From Gallibacterium faecale (GTDB lineage: Bacteria; Pseudomonadota; Gammaproteobacteria; Enterobacterales; Pasteurellaceae), in the NCBI RefSeq assembly GCF_027920745.1, contig NZ_JAQIBB010000023.1, positions 1 through 52,389 on the forward strand: a stretch of DNA of 52,389 nucleotides. The letters run 5' to 3'. Positions within the stretch are counted from its first letter, which is position 1; every line of letters starts with the position of its first letter. Positions 40,984 to 49,625 of the stretch are shown here, one piece after another. The notes under the pieces are model-generated. The model worked only from the letters and a program-made list of their open reading frames with translations. It made no database searches and had not been told where the DNA came from. The position numbers were made by a program, and so were the translations under genes.

Positions 40984-41604
40984 ATGGCAAGATATTTGGG
41001 GCCTAAGCTCAAACTAAGCCGTCGTGAGGGCACAGACTTATTTTTGAAGTCAGGTGTTCGTGCGATTGAGTCAAAATGTAAAATTGATACTGCACCAGGT
41101 CAACACGGTGCACGTAAGCCACGTTTATCTGACTATGGTAGTCAATTACGTGAGAAACAAAAAGTTCGTCGTATGTACGGCATTTTAGAACGTCAATTCC
41201 GTAACTATTACAAAGAAGCTAACCGCTTGAAAGGTAACACCGGTGAAAACCTATTAGTGTTATTGGAAGGTCGTTTAGACAATGTTGTATATCGTATGGG
41301 ATTTGCAGCAACACGTGCAGAAGCTCGTCAATTAGTTAGCCACAAGGCTATCGTTGTTAATGGACGTGTAGTAAACATTCCTTCTTACCAAGTTTCTGTT
41401 GATGATGTTATCGCAGTGCGTGAAAAATCTAAAAAACAAGCTCGTATTAAAGCATCATTAGAATTAGCAGAACAAAGAGAAAAACCAACTTGGTTAGAAG
41501 TCGATGCTGCTAAAATGGAAGGTGTTTTCAAACGTATTCCAGAACGTTCTGATTTATCAGCAGACATTAACGAACATCTGATCGTTGAGCTTTACTCTAA
41601 ATAA
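40984..41604 (+). CDS. rpsD: Small-subunit ribosomal protein uS4
   Basis: uS4 starts 30S assembly and represses the alpha operon. The 206 residues start MARYLGPKLKLSRREGTDLF. The S4 RNA-binding domain is visible at about 95-155 (RLDNVVYRMGFAATRAEARQ, then LVSHKAIVVNGRVVNIPSY). Zinc-site cysteines are absent apart from one near residue 32, normal for this form. Confidence 0.98.
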   Translation: MARYLGPKLKLSRREGTDLFLKSGVRAIESKCKIDTAPGQHGARKPRLSDYGSQLREKQKVRRMYGILERQFRNYYKEANRLKGNTGENLLVLLEGRLDNVVYRMGFAATRAEARQLVSHKAIVVNGRVVNIPSYQVSVDDVIAVREKSKKQARIKASLELAEQREKPTWLEVDAAKMEGVFKRIPERSDLSADINEHLIVELYSK

Positions 41605-41632
41605 TAAAGCTTAACAGCAAAGAGAGGATAAA

Positions 41633-42616
41633 ATGCAGGGTTCTGTTACAGAATTTTTAAAGCCACACTTAGTAGATATTGAGCAAATTAGCTCTACCCA
41701 TGCTAAAGTGACCTTAGAGCCGTTAGAACGTGGCTTTGGCCATACATTGGGTAATGCATTACGTCGTATTCTTTTGTCATCTATGCCTGGTTGTGCAGTG
41801 ACAGAAGTTGAAATTGATGGTGTATTGCATGAGTACAGCAGTAAAGAAGGGGTTCAAGAAGATATTCTTGAAGTGCTTTTAAACTTAAAAGGTCTAGCGG
41901 TTAAAGTGCAGAATAAAGATGACGTATTTCTGACACTAACAAAATCTGGAATTGGCCCTGTTGTTGCCGCGGACATCACTCATGATGGTGATGTTGAAAT
42001 CGTAAATCCGGATCATGTCATTTGTCATTTGACAGATGAAAATGCCTCTATTAATATGCGCATTCGTGTACAACGTGGTAGAGGATATGTTCCTGCATCA
42101 GCACGTGTACATGATGAAGAACGCCCAATTGGTCGTTTATTAGTGGATGCGTGTTATAGTCCAGTTGACCGTATTGCTTATAATGTGGAAGCAGCACGTG
42201 TTGAACAACGTACTGACTTAGATAAGTTAGTTATTGAAATGGAAACTAATGGCACATTGGATCCAGAAGAAGCGATTCGTCGAGCAGCAACAATTTTAGC
42301 AGAACAGCTTGATGCATTCGTTGATTTGCGTGATGTTCGTCAACCTGAAGTCAAAGAAGAAAAACCAGAGTTTGATCCGATTTTACTTCGTCCAGTGGAT
42401 GACTTAGAGTTGACAGTTCGTTCTGCTAACTGTTTGAAAGCAGAAACAATTCACTATATCGGTGATCTAGTTCAACGTACAGAAGTTGAGTTACTTAAAA
42501 CACCTAATCTTGGTAAGAAATCTCTTACTGAAATTAAGGATGTGCTCGCTTCTCGTGGCTTATCACTTGGTATGCGCCTTGAGAATTGGCCACCGGCAGG
42601 TATTGCCGAAGACTAG
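41633..42616 (+). CDS. rpoA: RNA polymerase alpha subunit
   Basis: RpoA dimerises to scaffold RNA polymerase and contacts UP elements and activators. The 327 residues split into an N-terminal domain (1-235, with LERGFGHTLGNALRRILLSS) and a C-terminal domain (about 250-327, ELTVRSANCLKAETIHYIGD, then TPNLGKKSLTEIKDVLASRG). It is two residues shorter than in E. coli. It is the fourth gene of the alpha operon. Confidence 0.98.
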   Translation: MQGSVTEFLKPHLVDIEQISSTHAKVTLEPLERGFGHTLGNALRRILLSSMPGCAVTEVEIDGVLHEYSSKEGVQEDILEVLLNLKGLAVKVQNKDDVFLTLTKSGIGPVVAADITHDGDVEIVNPDHVICHLTDENASINMRIRVQRGRGYVPASARVHDEERPIGRLLVDACYSPVDRIAYNVEAARVEQRTDLDKLVIEMETNGTLDPEEAIRRAATILAEQLDAFVDLRDVRQPEVKEEKPEFDPILLRPVDDLELTVRSANCLKAETIHYIGDLVQRTEVELLKTPNLGKKSLTEIKDVLASRGLSLGMRLENWPPAGIAED

Positions 42617-42657
42617 TTTGGTCATAGGTTAAAGATTTTTCTGAGAAGGATAAGGTC

Positions 42658-43047
42658 ATGCGCCATCGTAAGAGTGGTCGTCAACTAAACCGTAATAGCA
42701 GTCATCGCCAAGCGATGTTTCGTAATATGGCAAGTTCTTTAGTTAGTCATGAAATCATCAAGACTACATTGCCTAAAGCAAAAGAATTACGTCGTGTAGT
42801 TGAGCCGTTAATTACTTTAGCTAAAGTAGATAGCGTTGCAAATCGCCGTCTAGCTTTTGCTCGTGTTCGCGACAACGCAGTTGTTGCTAAATTATTTAAT
42901 GAATTAGGTCCACGTTTTGCTGAACGTGCGGGTGGTTATACTCGTATCTTAAAATGTGGTTTCCGTGCCGGTGATAATGCAGCAATGGCATACATTGAAT
43001 TAGTTGATCGTCAAGTTACTGAAGAAGCAGCTGTAGCGGCAGAATAA
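42658..43047 (+). CDS. rplQ: Large-subunit ribosomal protein bL17
   Basis: bL17 is at the tunnel exit. The 129 residues start MRHRKSGRQLNRNSSHRQAM and contain LPKAKELRRVVEPLITLAKV and GGYTRILKCGFRAGDNAAMA. Last gene of the alpha operon; a terminator follows 24 nt later. Confidence 0.98.
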   Translation: MRHRKSGRQLNRNSSHRQAMFRNMASSLVSHEIIKTTLPKAKELRRVVEPLITLAKVDSVANRRLAFARVRDNAVVAKLFNELGPRFAERAGGYTRILKCGFRAGDNAAMAYIELVDRQVTEEAAVAAE

Positions 43048-43070
43048 TTCAAAATTCATTTTCTATAAAA

Positions 43071-43099
43071 AACTGCATCCCAATGGATGCAGTTTTTTT
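43071..43099 (+). terminator. Intrinsic terminator of the alpha operon
   Basis: AACTGCATCC (43071-43080) pairs with GGATGCAGTT (43085-43094), a perfect 10-bp stem with a CAAT loop, followed by T's. Confidence 0.95.
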
Positions 43100-43103
43100 A
43101 TCT

Positions 43104-43133
43104 CTTGATTTAGCTATTCTTGATTTAGCTATT
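43104..43133. repeat. Tandem duplication of a 15-bp unit
   Basis: CTTGATTTAGCTATT occurs twice head to tail (43104-43118 and 43119-43133) just after the alpha terminator. It is a simple perfect duplication in intergenic DNA with no evident function. Confidence 0.9.
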
Positions 43134-43194
43134 ACTTTCTATTCTTAATAACAAATTAGCATAAAGTTTCTAGACTTTACGAACGTTTTTTATT

Positions 43195-43222
43195 TTTAAA
43201 GTCACTAATAAGTTGCTATACT
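43195..43222 (+). promoter_or_regulatory. Candidate promoter of the PotD-like gene
   Basis: TTTAAA (43195-43200) and TATACT (43217-43222) are 16 bp apart, about 65 nt before the TTG start. The -35 is weak, so an activator may be needed. Confidence 0.5.
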
Positions 43223-43286
43223 CAGCAAGTTTTTTAACTAATCGCTATTTTGCTGTATAAAAAGCAAGCTTTGGAGGACTTATAAA

Positions 43287-44333
43287 TTGAAATTTTTATC
43301 TTTTTCTCAGCTATCTAAAACAATTCTACTTTCTTTTCCTATCTTATTTAGTTCATCTCTTCTTGCAGAAAAACTCTACATTTATAACTGGACAGAATAT
43401 ATTCCTACATCATTACTTAATCAATTTACTAAAGAAACTGGAATTGAAATTGTGTATTCAACTTTTGAAAGTAATGAAGAAATGTATTCGAAGATGAAAT
43501 TAACTAATGGGGGAGAATATGATTTAGTTTTCCCATCTAGTTATTACATCGGTAAGATGGCAAAGGAAGGAATGTTAGAGAAATTAGATAAGAGTAAGTT
43601 AAAAAATTTTTCTCAAATTACACCGGATTTATTAAATAAGCATTTTGATCCTAATAATCAATACTCTTTACCATATGTCTATGGTTTGACAGGAATTGGT
43701 CTGAACACAGCAGAAATTGAGCCAAGTAAAGTAACAAGTTGGTCTGATTTATGGAATCCTGAATATAAAGGTAAAGTATTATTAACTACTGATTCACGAG
43801 AAGTATTTCATATTGCTTTATTACTAAAAGGATTCTCTCCTAATACAAAAAATGAAAAAGAGATTGAATCTGCCTATCATCTATTACAAAAACTCATTCC
43901 AAATGTACTCGCATTTAATTCTGATTCACCAGATGTTCCTTATTTACAAGGCGAAGTTTCATTGGGGATGATTTGGAATGGTTCCGCATTCCGTGCGCAT
44001 AAAGAGAATGAAAATATTAAATTTGTTTATCCAAAAGAAGGCGTCATTATTTGGATGGATAATTATGCAATTCCTAAAAATGCAAAACATAAAAGTGCTG
44101 CATATAAGTTCATTGATTTTATGTTAAGACCTGAAAGTGCCAAAGAAGTGATAGAAACAATGGGGTTTTCTATGCCAAATGAAGGTGTAAAAACACTCCT
44201 TTCAGGAGAAGATGTTAATGATCCAACATTATTTCCAAGCAAAGAAGAGCTTCAAAAGGGTATTTTACAAGAGGATGTTGGTGATGCTATTGATATTTAT
44301 GAAAAATATTGGAATAAGTTAAAAACTAATTAA
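43287..44333 (+). CDS. PotD-like spermidine/putrescine-binding protein, TTG start
   Basis: This periplasmic protein would bind polyamines for a PotABC-type ABC importer. The 348 residues begin with a signal peptide (about 1-27, ending SSSLLA before EKLYIYNWTEYIP). Family blocks are YIYNWTEYIPTSLL, GEYDLVFPSSYYIGKMAKEG, LPYVYGLTGIGLN, SWSDLWNPEYKGKV and WMDNYAIPKNAKHKSAAYKF. GGAGG (43273-43277) is 9 nt before TTG 43287, and the signal peptide starts there. No potABC genes lie beside it, so the transporter partner is encoded elsewhere. Related species often carry more than one PotD copy. Confidence 0.88.
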   Translation: MKFLSFSQLSKTILLSFPILFSSSLLAEKLYIYNWTEYIPTSLLNQFTKETGIEIVYSTFESNEEMYSKMKLTNGGEYDLVFPSSYYIGKMAKEGMLEKLDKSKLKNFSQITPDLLNKHFDPNNQYSLPYVYGLTGIGLNTAEIEPSKVTSWSDLWNPEYKGKVLLTTDSREVFHIALLLKGFSPNTKNEKEIESAYHLLQKLIPNVLAFNSDSPDVPYLQGEVSLGMIWNGSAFRAHKENENIKFVYPKEGVIIWMDNYAIPKNAKHKSAAYKFIDFMLRPESAKEVIETMGFSMPNEGVKTLLSGEDVNDPTLFPSKEELQKGILQEDVGDAIDIYEKYWNKLKTN

Positions 44334-44388
44334 GGTTTTTCGGCGATTTCCTCTCAAGAAATGTATATAATTATGCATATGCTTAAAG

Positions 44389-44420
44389 CTCCCTCATTAT
44401 GTTTGCCCATAGTGAGGGAG
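44389..44420 (+). terminator. Stem-loop terminator after the PotD-like gene
   Basis: CTCCCTCA (44389-44396) pairs with TGAGGGAG (44413-44420), with inner ATG/CAT pairs extending it, followed by TTATATT. The T-run is short, so strength is uncertain. Confidence 0.7.
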
Positions 44421-44505
44421 TTATATTAATCAAATCTTTCAGAAAGTTTTACTTATTATCCTTCCATTATTAGTGGATTAAATTAGACATTTTATAGGAA
44501 TTATT

Positions 44506-45780
44506 ATGGAAAAGTTTCGTGTTCATGGGCGAGCTTGCTTAAAAGGTACAGTTAATATTTCTGGTGCGAAAAATGCGGCATTACCAATTCTATTTGCTTC
44601 AATTCTTGCTGAAGAACCAGTGACATTACACAATGTTCCTCGCCTACGTGATATTGAAACCACATTAAAAATTTTACGTAAATTGGGAATTAAAGCAGAT
44701 TGGTGTGGTGAACAGACAGTTTGTATTGATGCAAACAATGTGACTAGCTTTGTTACACCTTATGAATTAGTTAAAACAATGCGTGCATCAATTTGGGCAT
44801 TAGCACCATTGACAGCACGTTTTAACCAAGGACAAGTATCTTTACCGGGTGGTTGTTCGATTGGAGCAAGACCAGTTGATTTACATATTTCTGGGTTAGA
44901 AAAATTAGGTGCAAAAATTACTTTGGAAGATGGGTATGTGAAATCATTCGTTTCTTCCCGTTTACAAGGAACCCGCATTGTTATCGATAAAGTCAGTGTA
45001 GGTGCAACTATTTCTATTATGACTGCAGCGGTGTTAGCGAAAGGGACAAGTGTTATTGAAAATGCTGCAAGAGAGCCAGAAATTGTGGATACTGCAGAGT
45101 TTTTGAATAAGATGGGAGCAAAAATTCAAGGGGCTGGTACAGATACTATTACAGTAGAAGGTGTCGAACGTTTAGGGGGCTGCGAACATACCGTGATCCC
45201 TGATCGTATTGAAACAGGAACGTTTCTTGTGGCAGCAGCTGTATCAGGTGGACGAGTTGAATGTCTTGGTACACGAGCTAATACACTTGAAGTAGTGATT
45301 GAAAAACTACGAGAAGCAGGTGCACAAATTGATGTAACAGAGAATAGTATTACCTTAGATATGTTTGGTCAGCGTCCTAAAGCAGTCAATATTCGTACTG
45401 CACCCCATCCAGGTTTCCCAACAGATATGCAAGCACAATTTACTTTATTGAATATGGTTGCCTGCGGGACAGGGATTATTACTGAAACCATCTTTGAAAA
45501 TCGTTTTATGCATATTCCAGAATTAATTCGGATGGGAGCAAAAGTCGAAATTGAAGGTAATACTGCAATTTGTCATGGCGTGGATCATCTTAGTGGTGCT
45601 GAAGTAATGGCAACAGATCTCCGCGCTTCTGCTAGTTTAGTTATTGCAGGGTGTATTGCACAAGGTGAAACTATTGTTGACCGGATTTATCACATTGATC
45701 GTGGTTATGAACATATTGAGGAAAAGTTACGTGGATTAGGTGCTCGTATCGAGCGTTTTTCTGATGCGGAAACTGCATAG
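44506..45780 (+). CDS. murA: UDP-N-acetylglucosamine enolpyruvyl transferase
   Basis: MurA transfers enolpyruvate from PEP to UDP-GlcNAc, the first committed step of peptidoglycan synthesis. The 424 residues include VNISGAKNAALPILFASILA near the start, the catalytic loop LPGGCSIGARPVDLH with C117 (the residue fosfomycin attacks), and TAPHPGFPTDMQAQF. The C117 form means the enzyme is of the drug-sensitive type. AGGAATT precedes the ATG. It stands alone, with a terminator before and after; MurA is not next to bolA-type genes as in E. coli. Confidence 0.97.
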   Translation: MEKFRVHGRACLKGTVNISGAKNAALPILFASILAEEPVTLHNVPRLRDIETTLKILRKLGIKADWCGEQTVCIDANNVTSFVTPYELVKTMRASIWALAPLTARFNQGQVSLPGGCSIGARPVDLHISGLEKLGAKITLEDGYVKSFVSSRLQGTRIVIDKVSVGATISIMTAAVLAKGTSVIENAAREPEIVDTAEFLNKMGAKIQGAGTDTITVEGVERLGGCEHTVIPDRIETGTFLVAAAVSGGRVECLGTRANTLEVVIEKLREAGAQIDVTENSITLDMFGQRPKAVNIRTAPHPGFPTDMQAQFTLLNMVACGTGIITETIFENRFMHIPELIRMGAKVEIEGNTAICHGVDHLSGAEVMATDLRASASLVIAGCIAQGETIVDRIYHIDRGYEHIEEKLRGLGARIERFSDAETA

Positions 45781-45810
45781 ATATATTCGTTATTAATTTA
45801 ATTTGTCGAA

Positions 45811-45861
45811 TCGCTAATCTCTTGTTCTCATAAAAAAAGCAATAGGTTAGCGATTTTTTTT
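45811..45861 (+). terminator. Intrinsic terminator after murA
   Basis: TCGCTAATCT (45811-45820) pairs with GGTTAGCGA (45845-45853) around a loop of about 24 nt, followed by eight T's. Confidence 0.8.
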
Positions 45862-46000
45862 CAGGTATTGTAATACTTGAATTAAACAAAATAAGTGTAA
45901 CAAGAAAAGTAGGTTATACTTATGTTTGATCCCTATTTTGGATAAGTTAGCGAATGAAGTATTGTATAGACTTGATTTGCAAGCTTTAGTGAAGTAGGGA
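45862..46000 (+). promoter_or_regulatory. Probable CRISPR leader
   Basis: This 139-nt AT-rich stretch lies between the murA terminator and the first perfect repeat. Degenerate repeats are at the far (right) end, so this is the expected leader side, where transcription starts and new spacers enter. A possible -10 TATACT lies at 45915-45920. No gene is seen in it. Confidence 0.6.
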
Positions 46001-46963
46001 GCAGCTACGTTCACGTAGCTGTGTGTTGAAACACCATAATGAGTTGTGAGAAGAACAAATTAATAAGGCAGCTACGTTCACGTAGCTGTGTGTTGAAACA
46101 CGGGCTGAGTTAAAAGCTAAAAATACCTCATGCGCAGCTACGTTCACGTAGCTGTGTGTTGAAACCATTCAGTGGCAGACAACCACCAATGGCAACAGGG
46201 CAGCTACGTTCACGTAGCTGTGTGTTGAAACCTCCTTTTGTGTATGGAGGCTTTACCATAATACAGCAGCTACGTTCACGTAGCTGTGTGTTGAAACTAG
46301 TGATTTTTATGCTATTTTTGCGGTTCCTCGTGAGCAGCTACGTTCACGTAGCTGTGTGTTGAAACATAAAAAAGAGGCTAAAGACGATGAGCAGAATAGG
46401 CAGCTACGTTCACGTAGCTGTGTGTTGAAACATCCTCTGCCATCTGCAATATTTGCCTTAACGAAAGCAGCTACGTTCACGTAGCTGTGTGTTGAAACAC
46501 ACACCTCAAAGAAAGACGGAAATCCGTCTATGCAGCTACGTTCACGTAGCTGTGTGTTGAAACTTTAATCTTGTGGGAAAAATAAGATATACACAAAAGC
46601 AGCTACGTTCACGTAGCTGTGTGTTGAAACTCGGTCTCCAGAACCAAAATCAGCAAGCCAATCAGCAGCTACGTTCACGTAGCTGTGTGTTGAAACTGAC
46701 TCGTTGTAAAGTCGATGAAATGATTTAAAAGCAGCTACGTTCACGTAGCTGTGTGTTGAAACCATTGCATAGAATAACTATTAACTGCGGGTACTGGCAG
46801 CTACGTTCACGTAGCTGTGTGTTGAAACGTTTTAGATTGCAACATAATCACATACTGATTAGGCAGCTACATTCGCGTAGCTGTGTGTTGAAACAAAATC
46901 TAACAAAGCTATTATATGGATCGTCTGGAAGGCAGCTACGTTCACGTAGCTGTGTGCTAAAAC
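46001..46963 (+). CRISPR. CRISPR array, 15 repeats of 32 bp and 14 spacers, type I-C-like repeat
   Basis: The repeat begins GCAGCTACGTTCACGTAGCT and ends GTGTGTTGAAAC. Repeats start at 46001, 46068, 46134, 46200, 46266, 46334, 46400, 46467, 46532, 46599, 46665, 46731, 46797, 46863 and 46932. The first 13 are identical, the 14th has two changes (ACATTCGC in the centre), and the last ends GTGTGCTAAAAC. Spacers are 33-37 nt, all different. CAGCTACGT and ACGTAGCTG form a 9-bp hairpin stem; the 3' end TTGAAAC is the usual type I handle. Repeat length, stem place and tail resemble type I-C. No cas gene lies in the window: murA and pyrG flank the array. Transcription is probably left to right. Confidence 0.97.
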
Positions 46964-46980
46964 AGCTACTTTCGTGTACC
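46964..46980 (+). repeat. Degenerate partial CRISPR repeat directly after the last repeat
   Basis: AGCTACTTTCGTGTACC follows the last repeat with no spacer and matches the repeat core AGCTACGTTCACGTAGC at 13 of 17 positions. It looks like a decayed repeat left at the trailer end. Confidence 0.55.
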
Positions 46981-46995
46981 CAAATGCCAAACAAT

Positions 46996-47037
46996 AAAAA
47001 ATCTGCGCTTTAATGTAGTAATAATTAAAGTGCAGAT
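46996..47037 (-). terminator. Intrinsic terminator of pyrG
   Basis: On the minus strand ATCTGCACTTTAAT (47037-47024) pairs with ATTAAAGCGCAGAT (47014-47001), 14 positions with one G-T pair, then a T-run (47000-46996). It faces away from the array, so it isolates the array from pyrG transcription. Confidence 0.92.
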
Positions 47038-47068
47038 CATTTAAAAAAGTTGGGTTTAGTTAAATAAC

Positions 47069-48706
47069 TTAATTTTTTTGTTGTTTTTGATAAGCGTAAG
47101 CTGCTTTAATAAATCCTTCAAATAATGGATGTCCATCACGAGGTGTTGAGGTAAATTCTGGATGGAATTGGCAAGCGACAAACCAAGGATGATTTGGCAC
47201 TTCAATAATCTCAACTAATTTCTTATCAGCTGACCAACCAGTAACTTTTAAGCCCGCTTTTTCGATTTGTGGAAGTAACTTATTGTTTACTTCATAACGA
47301 TGACGATGACGTTCTTCAATGGTTTCTTTACCATATAATTGGCGAGCTAGGCTACCTTCCACAAGATGGCATTGTTGCGCACCAAGACGCATTGTACCGC
47401 CAAGATCAGATTTATCACTGCGTACTTCAACATTACCATCAGCATCTTGCCATTCAGTAATTAAGCCAATTACAGGTTGTGGACAGTTCTTATCAAACTC
47501 TGATGAACTCGCCTCTTTCATACCAGCGACATGACGAGCATATTCGATAAGAGCAATTTGCATACCTAAACAAATACCTAAATAAGGAATATTATTCTCG
47601 CGTGCATATTGAGCAGTTAATATCTTTCCTTCAATTCCACGATAACCGAAACCACCTGGAACAAGAATAGCATCAAGACCTTTTAATAATTCGGTGCCTT
47701 TTGATTCAATATCTTGAGAATCAATATATTTGATATTGACACTTAAGCGATTTTTTAAGCCACCATGTTTTAAAGCTTCATTAACCGATTTATAAGCATC
47801 TGGCAATTCAGTATATTTACCAACCATACCAATCGTAACTTCACCAATTGGGTTAGCTTCTTGATAGAGTACATTTTCCCATTCAGAAAGATCTGCTTCT
47901 GGACAGTCTAAATGGAAACGTTGGCAAATAAAGTCGTCCAGCCCTTGAGATTTTAATAAAGCTGGGATTTGATAAATTGAGTTTACATCTTTTAATGAAA
48001 TAACCGCTTTTTCTGGCACGTTACAGAAAAGAGCAATTTTTGCACGTTCATTTGGTGGAATAATACGATCAGAACGACAAATTAATACATCAGGTTGAAT
48101 ACCGATTGATAATAACTCTTTAACAGAGTGTTGAGTTGGTTTAGTTTTTACTTCACCTGCGGTAGCAATATAAGGTACCAGCGTTAAGTGCATGAATAGC
48201 GTTCTTTCACGCCCAACTTGCACAGCGAGTTGACGCAATGCTTCTAAGAATGGTAACGATTCAATATCACCAACAGTTCCGCCAACTTCCACAATCACAA
48301 CATCATGGCCTGCTGCGCCTTCGATAACTTTAGCTTTAATTTCATTAGTAATATGGGGAATCACTTGAATTGTTGCACCAAGATAGTCGCCACGACGTTC
48401 TTTACGTAAAACTTCAGAATAAATTTTCCCAGTCGTAAAGTTATTACGTTTTGTCATTTTAGTACGAATAAAGCGTTCATAATGGCCTAAGTCAAGATCT
48501 GTTTCGGCGCCGTCTTGAGTAACAAATACCTCACCATGTTGTGTTGGGCTCATAGTACCTGGATCAACGTTAATATAAGGATCCAGTTTCATCATCGTAA
48601 CGTTTAGCCCACGAGCTTCTAAAATAGCTGCAAGAGATGCCGCTGCAATGCCTTTACCTAAAGAAGAAACGACACCGCCTGTGACAAAAATATAATTGGT
48701 TGCCAT
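47069..48706 (-). CDS. pyrG: CTP synthase
   Basis: PyrG makes CTP from UTP, ATP and glutamine. The 545 residues have an N-terminal synthetase domain (1-265) with FVTGGVVSSLGKGIAAASLA and the KLDPYINVDPGTMSPTQHGE block. A C-terminal glutaminase domain has the nucleophile C379 in LGICLGMQ, and the His-Glu pair in CQFHPEFTS. Length equals the E. coli enzyme. It is not followed by eno within the window; a strong terminator and the CRISPR array come next. Its upstream gap (48707-48851) includes an AT-rich promoter region I could not define. Confidence 0.98.
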   Translation of the reverse strand: MATNYIFVTGGVVSSLGKGIAAASLAAILEARGLNVTMMKLDPYINVDPGTMSPTQHGEVFVTQDGAETDLDLGHYERFIRTKMTKRNNFTTGKIYSEVLRKERRGDYLGATIQVIPHITNEIKAKVIEGAAGHDVVIVEVGGTVGDIESLPFLEALRQLAVQVGRERTLFMHLTLVPYIATAGEVKTKPTQHSVKELLSIGIQPDVLICRSDRIIPPNERAKIALFCNVPEKAVISLKDVNSIYQIPALLKSQGLDDFICQRFHLDCPEADLSEWENVLYQEANPIGEVTIGMVGKYTELPDAYKSVNEALKHGGLKNRLSVNIKYIDSQDIESKGTELLKGLDAILVPGGFGYRGIEGKILTAQYARENNIPYLGICLGMQIALIEYARHVAGMKEASSSEFDKNCPQPVIGLITEWQDADGNVEVRSDKSDLGGTMRLGAQQCHLVEGSLARQLYGKETIEERHRHRYEVNNKLLPQIEKAGLKVTGWSADKKLVEIIEVPNHPWFVACQFHPEFTSTPRDGHPLFEGFIKAAYAYQKQQKN

Positions 48707-48821
48707 TGTTTATGCCTATTTAATAAAAAGTGAGTGGAAATTTAAGATTAAGAGATACGCAAGTATCAAGACGGGATGATAGTTTACAGGATTTATAAAT
48801 TTAACTCAATCATAGAATCGG

Positions 48822-48845
48822 GAGATTGCCTTTGCGGGCAATCTC
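48822..48845 (-). terminator. Stem-loop after fetB
   Basis: GAGATTGCC (48822-48830) pairs with GGCAATCTC (48837-48845), a perfect 9-bp stem with a 6-nt loop, 6 nt after the fetB stop. No T-run follows on the minus strand, so it may stabilise the message end as much as terminate. Confidence 0.65.
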
Positions 48846-48851
48846 TCTTTC

Positions 48852-49625
48852 TTACCAAGTCATTTGTTGATCCTTATTATATAAGGAGCGGTAACCAAAA
48901 TAGAGTGAACCAAAAACAGACAAACAAACGGCAGTACAAATCGCAATCATAATTGCAATTTGATACAAAATAGCGGTACTAGGTAAAGTTCCCGAAAGAA
49001 TTTGCCCGGTCATTAATCCAGGGAGAGCAACGATTCCCATACCAACCATTGAGTTAAGTGTAGGTAAAAGAGCACTCTCTAAGGCTTGGTTTACAAAAGG
49101 CGTTAAAATACGTTGTGGTGTAGTACCAAAATTCAATAAGGTTTCAATCCGTTGACGTTCGCTTGCAAGGCTTTCTCGAAAAGTTTTTACTCCAAGATTC
49201 ACGCCTGTCATCGCATTTCCCATAATCATTCCGCTTAGTGGAATCACATATTGTGGATGGAAAAGGTTTTCATTGACGACAACAAGAATAAAGAAAGCTA
49301 ATACAGCAAGTCCAGAAAATGAAATCGAACCAATAATAGCGTATTTGAAACGAGTATTAATATTAGGGTTCTTTGATAAGACACGGTGTACAGCAAAAAT
49401 GATCATTGCTAATAAATAAAGCACCGTAAAAATAGGATGGGGATTCTGAAAAATATAAGTCAAAATAAATCCGGCAAGAATAAGTTGTAACGTCATTCTT
49501 AAACTTGCTACGAACAATAATTTAGATTGATTGATCTGACACTTTTTCATAATGAAAAGGACGATCAAAAGCAGAAGGTAAACCAGACTAAAATTAAAAA
49601 GATGAATTTCAGCAATATTATTCAT
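48852..49625 (-). CDS. fetB: FetB-like ABC permease (UPF0014), putative iron exporter
   Basis: This 257-residue inner-membrane protein has about seven hydrophobic segments. Family blocks are SLRMTLQLILAGFILTYIF, GMIMGNAMTGVNLGVKTFRE, RIETLLNFGTTPQRIL and LVGMGIVALPGLMTGQILSG-type sequence near 190-210. In E. coli FetAB lowers iron-linked oxidative damage, and iron export is the proposed role. The start overlaps the fetA stop by 8 nt (49618-49625), so the two are coupled. The iron role is family knowledge, not visible in the sequence. Confidence 0.85.
   Translation of the reverse strand: MNNIAEIHLFNFSLVYLLLLIVLFIMKKCQINQSKLLFVASLRMTLQLILAGFILTYIFQNPHPIFTVLYLLAMIIFAVHRVLSKNPNINTRFKYAIIGSISFSGLAVLAFFILVVVNENLFHPQYVIPLSGMIMGNAMTGVNLGVKTFRESLASERQRIETLLNFGTTPQRILTPFVNQALESALLPTLNSMVGMGIVALPGLMTGQILSGTLPSTAILYQIAIMIAICTAVCLSVFGSLYFGYRSLYNKDQQMTW

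Noticed and set aside
44740..45000. murA as a fosfomycin-resistant form
   Set aside because: The catalytic cysteine (C117) is present, not aspartate, so no such change is seen.
45862..46000. A possible small gene in the CRISPR leader
   Set aside because: No ORF with a ribosome site; AT-rich leader-like sequence is the simpler reading.
45986..47013. ORFs on both strands across the CRISPR array with repeated peptides such as QLRSRSCVLK or STHSYVNVAA
   Set aside because: They are translations of the CRISPR repeat and spacers; the periodic 65-68 bp pattern is the array itself.
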